Positions 53,913 to 63,900 of a stretch of DNA of 64,000 nt are shown here, in pieces; position 1 is the stretch's first letter; each line of letters begins with the position of its first letter. The notes beneath the pieces were generated by a model. The model saw only the letters and a program-made list of their open reading frames with translations. It made no database searches and was not told the DNA's origin. The position numbers and the translations under genes are program-made. The stretch lies in contig MKVX01000005.1 in NCBI GenBank assembly GCA_001899255.1, positions 1 to 64,000 of the forward strand. Reading direction: 5' to 3'. This DNA is from Rhizobiales bacterium 62-47 (GTDB taxonomy: Bacteria; Pseudomonadota; Alphaproteobacteria; Rhizobiales; Xanthobacteraceae).

Positions 53913-54239
53913 GATTTCCTCCCACACGTCTGGAATTGTTCTCGTTCGAGATTGCGACAATGGATGTCGCTGGATCATCCGATGCGCAAGGCGACGGCGG
54001 GCAATGCCTCACAAGGACCGGGAATTCGCACGAAATGCGGGTAGCTGCGCACGAAATGCGTCAGCACATGCGACCTATTCGGCTTGAAATCAGACGGGAA
54101 ATTTGGCCGTAGGTCTGTTGGCGAAGAGCATTCGGCAGGATCGCCTCGTCCTAGCGTCGCGCGGTGCGCCAGCCGCGCTCCATCCGCCGAGACCTGATAG
54201 CTGACGATGACATCGCCAGCCGCCATGTCTGCCTCTCGT
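53913..54239. promoter_or_regulatory. coxM upstream region with a two-turn direct repeat
   Basis: In this 327-bp region, CGCACGAAATGCG occurs twice, at 54027-54039 and 54048-54060, exactly 21 bp apart start to start. A partial third copy (GCACATGCG) follows at 54064-54072. LytTR regulators bind paired direct repeats about two helical turns apart, and the gene just upstream encodes an MHYT-LytTR protein. The repeats lie 115-148 bp upstream of the coxM start. No other gene is convincing here; an 83-codon frame across the repeats was rejected. Confidence 0.6.
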
Positions 54240-55463
54240 TCAGGAGGAGTTTACGCTACGGCGAACCATGCCTAGCCGGGCTTTGACTTCGGCCATCTTG
54301 GCGCGGCTGACCGGCACCCGATGCGGCGACGCACCATCCAGCTCGATCACCGCCCCATCGCCCTCCTTGCGGACCAGCGTGATATGGCGGATCGCGGCGA
54401 TATGGCTGCGGTGCACCCGCACGAACAGCGCCGGGTCGAGATGCGCCTCAGCTTCGGAAATCGACCATGAGCACATCCGCTCGCGGATGCCGTCATGAAT
54501 CTGGGTATAATGTGCGTCCGCGCGCACGCTGCGCACATCGGCCGCATCGATAAAGTGTGTCCCATCGGCCCCTTCAACTGGCAGCCGAGGCGAAGGCGCG
54601 GTGCGCGGTTGGCCGAGACCGCCGAGCGGCGCCGACGTCAGCCGGGGGGCCATCGCCGCGACTGGCTCCCCCGGATTGGTCAGCACTCCCGGATCGGTCG
54701 CAACTTCCCGCGCCGCATCGATTGCACCGCGGGCAGGCACCGCCTTGCGGCGGGGATCGGGCACCAGCGCCAGAAGGAATCCCGATGCGATGACGAAGCA
54801 AAGGAGAGTCACCACGAGCGACAACACTTGTTGCGACGCAACCAAGCCTTCCATGACGTGCCGGTGCGATGGCTCGGACAACGGCACGAGGTGGGTGCCG
54901 TACATCGCGGTGTAGTGCATTCCCGAGACCGCGATGCCGAAAGCGATGGCGCTGAAGATCAGTTCCGCACCACCCTGCCGCGCCAGGAATGCCCGCAGAC
55001 CGCCATAGGCGGCTCCGGTGGCGATCAGTAGCGAGAGCACCGCGAACAGGGCATCGTGCTTGATCTCGAAATTTCCCGACAATCCATGCATGCCGACATA
55101 GTGCATGCTGACGATTCCCACGCCGAGCAGAACCGACGAAGACACGACGCGGGGCATCGTGGGCTCGCCGATGCTGACGAAAAACAGCGAGATGCCGACC
55201 ACCAGCACGCAAATCAGAAACGACACCACGGTCGGCAGAATGAGATAGCTCGTCCCCGCCGGCAATGGCGCTGCCAGCATGCCGACGAAGTGCATGGTCC
55301 AGATGCCGATGGCCAGAAAGCCCGCGGCGCTCGCCAACAGCACGCGGCGACCGGCATCGGGCGTCCCGCGGAGCCGTGCCGCGAGGCCGAAGCCGGTGTG
55401 TCCTCCCAGAATCGCGACCCCCACCGAGAGCGCGACGAGATAAGGATCGTGTCCTTCGAACAT
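54240..55463 (-). CDS. coxC: CoxC-like MHYT membrane sensor with LytTR domain
   Basis: The product is 407 residues. Seven hydrophobic helices span about 1-245 and carry repeated MHYT-type motifs: MHFVGM, MHYVGM and MHYTAM, which are proposed to bind copper and sense a diatomic gas such as CO, O2 or NO. After a linker (about 250-300) the C-terminal 100 residues form a LytTR DNA-binding domain (HFIDAADVRSVRADAHYTQIHDGIRERM, then FVRVHRSHIAAIRHI). CoxC of Oligotropha has this architecture and lies in the same place, just before coxM. It is the probable CO-responsive activator of the operon. coxB, coxH, coxI and coxK are not in the window. Confidence 0.9.
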   Translation of the reverse strand: MFEGHDPYLVALSVGVAILGGHTGFGLAARLRGTPDAGRRVLLASAAGFLAIGIWTMHFVGMLAAPLPAGTSYLILPTVVSFLICVLVVGISLFFVSIGEPTMPRVVSSSVLLGVGIVSMHYVGMHGLSGNFEIKHDALFAVLSLLIATGAAYGGLRAFLARQGGAELIFSAIAFGIAVSGMHYTAMYGTHLVPLSEPSHRHVMEGLVASQQVLSLVVTLLCFVIASGFLLALVPDPRRKAVPARGAIDAAREVATDPGVLTNPGEPVAAMAPRLTSAPLGGLGQPRTAPSPRLPVEGADGTHFIDAADVRSVRADAHYTQIHDGIRERMCSWSISEAEAHLDPALFVRVHRSHIAAIRHITLVRKEGDGAVIELDGASPHRVPVSRAKMAEVKARLGMVRRSVNSS

Positions 55464-55860
55464 GATCGCCTCGGCTGCCCGTCATCGCGGGCGCGCCTCC
55501 TCCTGGCGCTAGTGTATAGGGGCAGCCGAATTTATTGACAATCTGTGCAACGCACACACCGGCGGCCGTCCGGCCGATCGCATTCGATCGCCAGCACCCG
55601 CGCTTGGATCACTTTCTGCCGACGCAAGCGTGAAGGCGCGGCCGCGCCCCTTGCGATGCCGGGTTCGCTGCCGCGCAACATTCCACTCGATGAGACATCG
55701 ACCGGAGTGCCTTTCAAAGCACACCGGGGGCAACGCCGGCCCACCAGTTCCGGCATCACCCCCGGTCGACCGAGCGAATCGTGGGCGTCATGATGGCGCC
55801 AATTGCCCGCTCCCCTCCACAAGCGCGGGCTATTCGCCCAGATGGTTCAGGCCGCGCGCT
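55464..55860. other. Intergenic region between coxC and a binding-protein gene
   Basis: About 397 bp. Frames here are short, Arg/Ser-rich and mutually overlapping on both strands, so no gene is called. It must contain the end of the transcript from 57078 and the promoter for coxC. No strong hairpin or promoter box was identified by eye. Confidence 0.4.
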
Positions 55861-57078
55861 TCACTTGAGGAAGCTGCAAGCGCCAGGGACGGGCGGCGAG
55901 AACGCCTTGTCCGCCGGCACCTTGGCCAACACGCGGTAGTAGTCCCAGTCGTACTTCGACTCCGACGGATCCTTGACCTGCATCAGGTACATGTCGCGGA
56001 CATGCAAACCGTCCGGACGGATGGTGCCGTTCTTGGCGAAGAAATCATTGACCGGCGTCGCCTTCATCGCGGCCATCACCGTGGAGGCCTTGTCAGTCTT
56101 GCTGGCCTTGACCGCGTTGAGATAATGCATCGTCGCCGAGTACATGCCGGCCTGCACCATGGTCGGCATCTTCTTGACGCGCTCGAAGAAGCGCTTCGAC
56201 CAAGCCCGCGTTTCGTCGTTGAGATCCCAATAGAACGCGTCGGTCAACACGATGCCGTGCGCCTGCTTCAGGCCCATGCTGTGCACGTCGGTGATGAAGG
56301 TCAGCAGTGACGCGACGCTCTGCTTGCCGGAAACGCCGAACTCGCTGGCAGTCTTGATCGCATTGACCGTATCGCTGCCGCCATTGGCGAGCGCGATGAT
56401 GTCCGCCTTCGAATTCTGCGCCTGCAGGATGTAGGAGGAGAAATCCGCCGTGTTCAGCGGATGACGCACCGCGCCGACCACCGTGCCGCCCGCTGCCTTG
56501 ACGACATCCGAGGTGGTTTTCTCGAGGCCGTGGCCGAACGCGAAATCCACCGTCAGGAAGAACCAATTCTTCTTGCCGCTGTTGACCAGCGCCTTGGCGG
56601 TGACGTTCGACAACGCGTTGGCGTCGTAGATGTACTGGATGGTGTTAGGCGAACATTGGTCGGTGGTCAGCCGCGTCGTGCTCGACCCGCCGATAATCAG
56701 GATGCGGTCCTTTTCCTTGGTGAGCCCGGCGACCGCCAGTGACACCGCCGAGTTGCTGGCATCGAAAATCGCGTCGACCTTGTCGCGGTCATACCACTCG
56801 CGGGCAATTGTAGTGCCGACGTCGGCCTTGTTGAGATGATCGGCATGAAGCACCTTGATCGGCACGCCATTGACCGTACCACCGAAATCCTCGACTGCCA
56901 TCTGCACCGCAGTGGTCGAACCCATGCCGGAGAAATCGGCATAGACGCCGGACATATCGCTCAGCACGCCCAAGGTCACGACGTTGTCCGACATCGCCGC
57001 CGGTTGGGCCACCGCCGGACCGGCCATCAACAACAGCGAGCCTAACGCTAGATGGAGATATGATGTTCTCGATTTCAT
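55861..57078 (-). CDS. Periplasmic binding protein, branched-chain amino acid type
   Basis: The product is 405 residues. A signal peptide covers about 1-24 (LHLALGSLLLMAGPAVAQ). The mature protein has LivJ/Peripla_BP_6 features: VVTLGVLSDMSGVYADFSG, VDAIFDASNSAVSLAVAGLTKEKDRILIIGGSS and NWFFLTVDFAFGHGLEKTT. The ATG at 57078 has GAGGGA upstream, and the longer frame is rejected. No permease or ATPase of the matching LIV type is nearby, so this is a solitary binding protein. It follows the amidase gene on the same strand and may deliver the amide or acid that this cluster metabolises. Confidence 0.9.
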   Translation of the reverse strand: MKSRTSYLHLALGSLLLMAGPAVAQPAAMSDNVVTLGVLSDMSGVYADFSGMGSTTAVQMAVEDFGGTVNGVPIKVLHADHLNKADVGTTIAREWYDRDKVDAIFDASNSAVSLAVAGLTKEKDRILIIGGSSTTRLTTDQCSPNTIQYIYDANALSNVTAKALVNSGKKNWFFLTVDFAFGHGLEKTTSDVVKAAGGTVVGAVRHPLNTADFSSYILQAQNSKADIIALANGGSDTVNAIKTASEFGVSGKQSVASLLTFITDVHSMGLKQAHGIVLTDAFYWDLNDETRAWSKRFFERVKKMPTMVQAGMYSATMHYLNAVKASKTDKASTVMAAMKATPVNDFFAKNGTIRPDGLHVRDMYLMQVKDPSESKYDWDYYRVLAKVPADKAFSPPVPGACSFLK

Positions 57079-57146
57079 GTTGTTCCCTCTTAAGCTGTAC
57101 GACAGATGTTCATTGACCGCGCGGCGGCGGCTGATCTCGTTCGTTC

Positions 57147-58601
57147 TCACTCGGTTTCGGCGGTTACTCCGATTTGCGGCGACGCATGCGCATCGAGCGG
57201 CGGCTGTTTGCGATGCCAATCGGTTTCGCGTTGAAATGCGTCGGCGATGCGCAACAACATGCCCTCGGCGAACGGCCGGCCGACCAGTTGAAACGACATC
57301 GGCAGTCCGGCCTTCGAGATGCCCGCCGGCACCGAGGCGGCAGGCACTCCCAGATAGTTGAAGCCACGCGTGGTGCGGGTGACGCGACCGATCAGTTTGA
57401 GCACATCGTCAGGATTGCCGCGCGTGGTGGCGTCGATGGTCGGCGTCTGCATTGCCAATGTCGGCACATGCAGCACGTCGCAATCCAGCATCGACGTGGT
57501 GAGAAATTCCTGCAGTATCCGGCTGCGCAACGACAGAGCTTCGGCGTATCTGACCGCAGCATAAGTGTAGCCCTGGTCGATGCGGTTACGCACCTGCTCG
57601 GAATATTGCTCCGGCATCGCCTCGATCCACTTGCGATGCAAGGTGGCCGCCTCGACGGCCATCGTCAGTTGCGCCAGCGAATTGATCGTATCCATGTCGG
57701 GGACATCGACCGCAACGATGCGCGCGCCGCATCGCCTGAGAACATCGAGGCTGGCTTGCAGGCAAGCGGCAACCTCGTCATCGAGATCGTCGGCAAAGTA
57801 TTTGTCCGGCACGCCGATGCGCAGACCCTGCAACTTGCCATCCAGCAGCGCTTCGTAATTCGGCACCGGACTGTTGCTGCTCAATGCATCGGCAGGATTA
57901 TAGATGGCGCAATGCGTCAACATACGCGCACAGTCACGCGCGCTCTGCGCGATGGGGCCGAGACTGTCCAGCGAGAATGATAGCGGTACGCAATCCTGCA
58001 GGCTCATGCGCCGGTAGGTCGTCTTCAACCCGGTGATGCCGCACATCGCCGCCGGCATGCGGATCGATCCGGCGGTATCCCCGCCGAGCGAACCGAACAC
58101 CGCGCGCGCCGCGACCGCCGCACCGGAGCCGCTCGACGAGCCGCCGCAGACATGCAGCGGATTCCACGGATTGAGGCCGGAGCCATAGTGGTGATTGAAT
58201 CCGGTCGGACTTAACGCGAACTCCGACATATGCAGCGAGCCGATGTTGACCTGACCGGCATCGTCCAGCCGCGCCACCGCGAACGCCGTCCGCTGCGCGA
58301 TGTTGCCCTTGAGGATCACCGTCCCCGCGTGCATTTCGCGTCCGGCTACCGGGAAGATATCCTTATGCGCCAGCGGCACGCCATGCAGGGCGCCCAGGCT
58401 ATCGCCCCGCGCCTGCCGATCGTCGAGCTTTTGCGCCCGCGCAAGCGCCAACTCTTCGTCGACACGAAAGAAAGCATTGTAGCGTCGGCCGATCGTCGCC
58501 GCGCGCTGCAGGCTCCATTGCGTCACCTCGCGCGAACTGAATTTCCGGCGCGCAATGCCCTCGGCAATACCGACAAGATCGAGTGCGGCAAAATCACTCA
58601 T
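57147..58601 (-). CDS. Amidase-signature family hydrolase
   Basis: The product is 484 residues. The Ser-cisSer-Lys triad is visible: Lys in LAHKDIFPV, the signature CGGSSSGSGAAVAARAV, and the nucleophile in GGDTAGSIRMPAAMCGITGLK. Cytoplasmic amidases of this kind hydrolyse carboxamides, and the family also includes GatA, but no GatB/C is nearby. The start overlaps the end of the 70-residue gene by 8 bases. It belongs with the deacetylase and binding-protein genes in a probable amide-degradation operon. Confidence 0.92.
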   Translation of the reverse strand: MSDFAALDLVGIAEGIARRKFSSREVTQWSLQRAATIGRRYNAFFRVDEELALARAQKLDDRQARGDSLGALHGVPLAHKDIFPVAGREMHAGTVILKGNIAQRTAFAVARLDDAGQVNIGSLHMSEFALSPTGFNHHYGSGLNPWNPLHVCGGSSSGSGAAVAARAVFGSLGGDTAGSIRMPAAMCGITGLKTTYRRMSLQDCVPLSFSLDSLGPIAQSARDCARMLTHCAIYNPADALSSNSPVPNYEALLDGKLQGLRIGVPDKYFADDLDDEVAACLQASLDVLRRCGARIVAVDVPDMDTINSLAQLTMAVEAATLHRKWIEAMPEQYSEQVRNRIDQGYTYAAVRYAEALSLRSRILQEFLTTSMLDCDVLHVPTLAMQTPTIDATTRGNPDDVLKLIGRVTRTTRGFNYLGVPAASVPAGISKAGLPMSFQLVGRPFAEGMLLRIADAFQRETDWHRKQPPLDAHASPQIGVTAETE

Positions 58602-58806
58602 CGCGGCGCCCCGCTGCCAGAATGTCGCAGAAATGGCCGAAGCCGTAGATGTGGTCGGTCAGGCCGATGCGGCTATGCGCGGCCCGTTCGACTGCGCCAT
58701 TGTTGACGGCGGCAACCGTCGCCGCGGTCGCCATCCGCGCCGCCGGCCAACCGGCCTCGCGGAGATCGAGCAATGGCGGAAACGGCTCGCGCGTCGGCGT
58801 GCTCAT
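58594..58806 (-). CDS. Small protein coupled to deacetylase and amidase genes
   Basis: The product is 70 residues (MSTPTREPFPPLLDLREAGWP). It overlaps the deacetylase gene by 4 bases (ATGA at 58803-58806) and the amidase gene by 8 bases, so it sits in a fully coupled three-gene unit and is likely real despite its size. It has no membrane segment. A central alanine-rich helix (ARMATAATVAAVNNGAVERAA) and a conserved-looking end (DHIYGFGHFCDILA) are visible. No family was recognised; a small subunit or regulator of the flanking enzymes is possible. Confidence 0.6.
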   Translation of the reverse strand: MSTPTREPFPPLLDLREAGWPAARMATAATVAAVNNGAVERAAHSRIGLTDHIYGFGHFCDILAAGRRDE

Positions 58807-59714
58807 GCCTGCTCCTTGGCAAGGACTTCCTTGCGATACCAGTCGTTGATCTCGTCACCGGTGGTCAGCCAGATATCCTTGTGGCCGGCGATGTATTCCA
58901 GCGCGCGCTTGAGGTGCTTGGCGCGGAACGGCTGGCCGACCAGGAAGGTGTGCAGGCAAATCGGCATGATGCGGGCATTGGTCGCGCCTTCGGCATAGAG
59001 CACGTCGAACTGGTCGATGATCATGTCTCCGAACACGCTGGCCGGCTGGCCGAGATTGAGAAACGCCGGGACGTCGTTGAGCTCGATGGTATAGGGCATC
59101 GAAATCAGGCTGCCGGTGCGGGTGTGGATCTTGAACGGCTGATCGTCGGCCGTGAAGTCGCACAGATATTCGACACCGAGGTCGGCCAGGATGTGCGGCG
59201 TTTCGAACGTCTCGCTGAGAAACGGCCCGATCCAGCCTTTGGTCTTGCGGCCGATCGCCTGCTCCATCGTGGTCAGGACTTCGGAGATCACCCGCCGTTC
59301 GCTGTCGGGATCGAGATGCGTCAGAAAACTCTCCGGCGAGTTGTTGAGACCGTGCCCCATCCACGCCCAGTTGCGCTTGCAGCCTTCCTCGATGATGCGC
59401 GGGTATTCGCGGATCGCATCGGAATTCAGACAGACGGTGCCGCGCATGCCGAGCGGATCCATGATGTCGATCATCCGCCACAAGCCCACGCGGTTGCCGT
59501 AGTCGCGCCAGCCGTAGTTCATGGTGTCTGGCGTCAACGCCGCCGTGGTCGTCGTCAGCGCGGTGCCAGCCAAATGTTCCGGGAAATGTTCGATGTTGAC
59601 ATAGGGAATGACCGCCACCCGCGCGCCGTTCGGCAGCTTCAAAGGCTTGCGATCGATCATCGGGACATAGTCGTAGAAGCCGGTCTGTGTGAGTTTATTC
59701 ATTGGTTTGGTCAT
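58803..59714 (-). CDS. Polysaccharide-deacetylase family hydrolase (PuuE-like)
   Basis: The product is 303 residues. The NodB-type fold of the allantoinase/PuuE branch can be followed: RVAVIPYVNIEHFP, DYGNRVGLWRMIDIMDPLGMRGTVCLNS, NWAWMGHGLNNS (metal-site region), KGWIGPFLSETFETPHILADLGVEY and RIMPICLHTFLVGQP. Branch members hydrolyse cyclic amides or ureides such as allantoin, which fits the neighbouring amidase. It is the first gene of the unit, divergent from the LysR gene across a 281-bp region. Confidence 0.88.
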   Translation of the reverse strand: MTKPMNKLTQTGFYDYVPMIDRKPLKLPNGARVAVIPYVNIEHFPEHLAGTALTTTTAALTPDTMNYGWRDYGNRVGLWRMIDIMDPLGMRGTVCLNSDAIREYPRIIEEGCKRNWAWMGHGLNNSPESFLTHLDPDSERRVISEVLTTMEQAIGRKTKGWIGPFLSETFETPHILADLGVEYLCDFTADDQPFKIHTRTGSLISMPYTIELNDVPAFLNLGQPASVFGDMIIDQFDVLYAEGATNARIMPICLHTFLVGQPFRAKHLKRALEYIAGHKDIWLTTGDEINDWYRKEVLAKEQA

Positions 59715-59995
59715 CGGTTTCTTGGCGTCCTGTGGAGGTGGCTGCGAATGGCGCGATCTGCTTTACTGTCGGCGATCAGAATGGCTTGAGCATCGCGTGT
59801 TCACGGATGCCGCCACAAACGATTTATTCGTCGTCATGCATCACTAAAGATGATGCGTAACGAAACCGGGCAACGAGCGCGCATGACTATTGCATTGCAA
59901 ACGACACTGCGTTTTGCTCCGCACTATGAAGCTGCGGTGTGCGTGACGCGTGCCTGCATCCGCGCCGCCACCGTTGATCGATCGGGACGCGATAC
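59715..59995. promoter_or_regulatory. Divergent promoter region with a LysR-type palindrome
   Basis: This 281-bp region separates the deacetylase and LysR genes. TTGCA-T-TGCAA, an 11-bp odd palindrome at 59890-59900, lies about 96 bp before the LysR start and has the dyad form expected of a LysR recognition site. The surrounding stretch 59815-59900 is more AT-rich than its flanks. No gene was seen. Confidence 0.45.
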
Positions 59996-60907
59996 ATGAA
60001 ACGCAACCTGCCGCCGCTGCTGGCCTTGCGCGCATTCGAAGCCGCCGCGCGCCATTTGAGTTTTTCCAAGGCTGGCGAAGAGTTGAACGTGACGCAGGCG
60101 GCGATCAGCCGGCAGATCAAGATTCTCGAGACCTTCCTCAATCATTCGCTGTTCAATCGCCTGACGCGACAGGTGGAGTTGACGCCGTTCGGACGCTCGT
60201 ATCTCGCCGCGGCCACGCATGCGCTCGATACCGTCGAACAGGCGACATGCGAAATCATGACGCAGCACCGCTCTCTGGCGATCAGCATCCTGCCGTCGAT
60301 CGGCTCGCTATGGCTGATGGAACGCATGACGGGATTCGCCTGCGCCTATCCGGAGATCGAGATGCACATTTCGAGTTCGATGGACCCGGTGGATTTCAAG
60401 CGCCACAACATCGACCTCGCCATTCGCGTCGGCAAATTGCCGGGGCAGAGTTACGATCCATCGCTGCCGCAGATCGATTTCAAGATGGTCGAGGACTGGA
60501 CCGACGTCGGTGCGATCCATCTCTGGGACGATTTCATCGCGCCGGTCTGCAGCCCGAAGCTCGTCGAAAAGCTCGGCCCGATCGAAGGCCCGGAAGATCT
60601 CAACCGCTATTGCCTGATCTACAACTCCCGCCGCCCCGACTGCTGGTCCGGCTGGCTCAAAGCCAACGGCGCGTGCGCGGTGACCGGATCCGGCCGGTTG
60701 GAAGTCAGCCATTCCTTCATCGCCGCCAAGGCGGCACGCGAAGAGCTTGGCGTTGCCTGCCTGTCCAGCATCGAGATCGATCCGTGGAGTTCGAGCGACA
60801 AGTTGGTGCGGCCATTCACCAAGCACGTTCAAAGCGCCGGGGCATACTATCTGCTCGGCCTGCACGAACGGCTGGCCGCGCCGGACGCCAAACTGTTCCA
60901 CGACTAG
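59996..60907 (+). CDS. LysR-family regulator (GcvA-like)
   Basis: The product is 303 residues. The N-terminal HTH reads PPLLALRAFEAAARHLSFSKAGEELNVTQAAISRQIKILETFL, the GcvA/AmpR subgroup pattern, followed by the LysR substrate domain (LAISILPSIGSLWLMERMTGFACAYPEIEMHIS). It is divergent from the deacetylase-amidase genes and is their likely regulator. Its stop faces the convergent RND pump gene, 67 bp away. Confidence 0.92.
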   Translation: MKRNLPPLLALRAFEAAARHLSFSKAGEELNVTQAAISRQIKILETFLNHSLFNRLTRQVELTPFGRSYLAAATHALDTVEQATCEIMTQHRSLAISILPSIGSLWLMERMTGFACAYPEIEMHISSSMDPVDFKRHNIDLAIRVGKLPGQSYDPSLPQIDFKMVEDWTDVGAIHLWDDFIAPVCSPKLVEKLGPIEGPEDLNRYCLIYNSRRPDCWSGWLKANGACAVTGSGRLEVSHSFIAAKAAREELGVACLSSIEIDPWSSSDKLVRPFTKHVQSAGAYYLLGLHERLAAPDAKLFHD

Positions 60908-60974
60908 CTCGTGGCGCAGTATTGATCGAAACAAACAAGACATTTGGAGCTGCGCGCGTCGGAGCAGCGCCGGC

Positions 60975-63900
60975 CTAGTCGTGGGCCTGCTGCGCGACCA
61001 TTTGCGGCGCAGCAGCTTTATTCTTGCGTTCCGCGCGCCAATTCTCGAAACGCTGAACCACGACGAAGAAAGTCGGAACGAACAGCACCGCAAGACAAGT
61101 CGAGGCAATCATGCCGCTGAATACGGTGATGCCGATCGATTTGCGAGCGCTGGCGCCCGCCCCCGTCGCGAACACCAGCGGCACGACGCCGAGAATGAAA
61201 GCGAACGATGTCATCAGAATCGGTCGGAACCGCGCCCGCGCCGCGTCCACTGCCGACTCCAGCAGCGGCTTGCGGTCGCGAACGTGAAGTTCGATGGCAA
61301 CTTCGACAATCAGAATCGCGTTCTTGGCCGATAGCGCGATCAGAAGGATGATGCCGATCTGCGTGTAGAGATTGTTCTCGATCCGAAGTCCGGAGAGAAC
61401 GATCATCGGGCCGAGCAGCGATAGCGGCACGGCGAGGATCACCGCGATCGGCGCGTACCAGCTTTCATATTGTCCGGCCAGCACGAGATAGACCAGCAAC
61501 AGCGCAAGACCGAAGACGTAGTAGATCTGATTGCCGACGGATTTCTCCTGATACGACATCGCCGTCCACTCGTAGCCGGTACCTGGCGGCAACGTCTTCG
61601 CGGCAATCTGCTCCATCAACGCTATCGACTGACCGGAGCTGTAGCCCTGCGCCGGCAGACCGATGACCGTCGAGGACGGGTAAAGATTGAACAGGCTGAT
61701 AAGCGAAGGACCGACAGTCGGTGTAATGGTCGCCACCGTACCGAGCGGAATCATGTCGCCCTGCGAATTGCGCACCATCAGCTTTTCGATATCGCTCGGC
61801 ACCAGGCGGAATTGGGCATCGGCCTGGGCATAGACCTGGAACGTGCGGCCGAATTTGTTGAACTGGTTGACGTAGGAGGCGCCGAGATACGACGACAACG
61901 TCGAGAAAATCTGATCGGTGGTAACCTGCAGCGTCTGCGTTTTGATGCGGTCGACATCGACGTCGAACTGCGGCACCATCGAACGGAACGGCGAACTGAC
62001 ACGTTGCAGCGCGCTTTGCGTTTGCGCATTGGCGACCACCGCGCTGGTGATCGCCTGCAGCTTGTTGAAATCCGAATTGCCATCGCGCAGTTCGATCTGC
62101 ATCGCGAAACCGGCGGCATTGCCGATGCCCTGAATCGGTGGCGGCGGCAGCACGATGATGCGGGCTTCCTGAATCGCGCCGAGCTTGGCATTCAGGCCAT
62201 AGACCAGCGACCGCAAATCCTCGCCGGCACCGCGCGCGCTCCAATCCTTCAGCATGATATAAGCCACGCCGGCATTGGCGAGGCTGGAACTGTTGTCTAG
62301 TGCCGAGATCCCCGCGATGCTGATGACCTGCTCGACGCCCGGCGTCTTGCCAGACATCTCGCTGACCCGATCGAGCACGCGCTGGGTACGATCCAGCGAG
62401 GCTCCGTCGGGCAACTGCACCGCGGCTAGCAGGTAACCCTGGTCCTCAATGGGAATGAAGCCTGTCGGCACGCGCGACAGGCCGTAGCCGGCGATGCCGA
62501 TCAGGATTAGAGCGACAATGACCGAGACATTGCTGTGCGCCACCAAGCGCCCGATCAATCCGGCATACGCCCTCTCGACCCGGTCGTAGACGGCATTGAA
62601 GCCGCGATAGAACCAGTTTCGCTGCTCCGGCGGCACTGGCCGGCGCAGCCAGAGCGCGCACTGCGTCGGCTTCAACGTCGCGGCGTTGATGGCGCTGATC
62701 AGCGCCGTCGCGGCGATCACCAGCGCGAACTGGGCATACATGCGCCCGGTCAGTCCCGGCAGGAACGCTGCCGGAAGGAACACCGACACCAGCACCAGCG
62801 TGATGCCGATGATCGGCGCGAACAACTGATCCATCGCGCTGATGGCCGCATCGTGGCCGGACATGCCGCGCTCGATATTGTGCGCGGCACCTTCGACGAC
62901 GACGATGGCATCGTCCACGACGATCCCGATGGCGAGCACGATCGCGAACAGCGTCGACAGGTTGATGGTGAAGCCGAGCGCCGCCATCGCCGCGAAAGCA
63001 CCCACGATAGTCACCGGAACCGTGGTGGCGGGGACCAGCATGGCGCGCCAATCCTGCAGGAACAGCAGGATGACGATCAGAACCAGAAGGCCGGCCTCGA
63101 TCAGCGTCTTGTAGACCTCGTCGATCGACGCCGAGACGAACTTGGTGGTGTCGAACGGGATGTCGTATTTCACATCCTGCGGAAAGCCGGCCGCCAGCGA
63201 AGCCATCTTGCTTCTGACCGCCTTCTCGACCTCGAGCGCGTTGGCGCCCGGCGACTGGAACACGCCGATGCCGGTCGCCGCCTGATTGTTGAGCGAGAAT
63301 ATCTGGCTGTAAGTCTGCGCTCCAAGTTCGACCTTGCCGACGTCGCGCACGCGGGTCACGTCGCCGGCGTTGCCGGTCTTGACGATGACATCCTCAAACT
63401 GCCGCGCATCGTCCAGCCGGCCGTTGACGTTCAGCGTGTACTGAAATGCCTGTCCCGCCGGGGTCGGCGGCATGCCGACCTGTCCCGCGGTGACCTGCTG
63501 GCTTTGTTGCTGGATCGCCTCAATGACGTCCTGCGGCATCAGCCCGCGGACCTGCAGCTTGTTCGGGTCGAGCCAGACCCGCATCGAATACTGTCCCGCT
63601 CCGAACACCGTGACGTTGCCGACGCCCGGAAGTCGCGACAGTTCGTCGCGAATGTTGATGGTCGCATAGTTGCTGAGATAGAGGCTGTCATATGTCGCCT
63701 TCGGCGACGTCAGCGTCACGAACAGCAGGATCGCCGTCGAACGCTTCTGCACGGTGACGCCTTGCGTCTGCACCGATTGCGGCAGCGACGACAGCGCGCT
63801 CGAAACCCGGTTCTGCACCAGCACCTGCGCGAAATTCAGGTCGGTTCCGATCTTGAACGTCACGGTAAGGGTGTAGGTGCCGTCGGCGCCGCTGTAGGAC

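Noticed and set aside
53975-54226. 83-codon minus-strand frame between coxM and coxC (MAAGDVIVSYQVSADG)
   Set aside because: It covers the paired direct repeats and promoter region, and the translation becomes proline/serine/histidine-rich without a recognisable domain.
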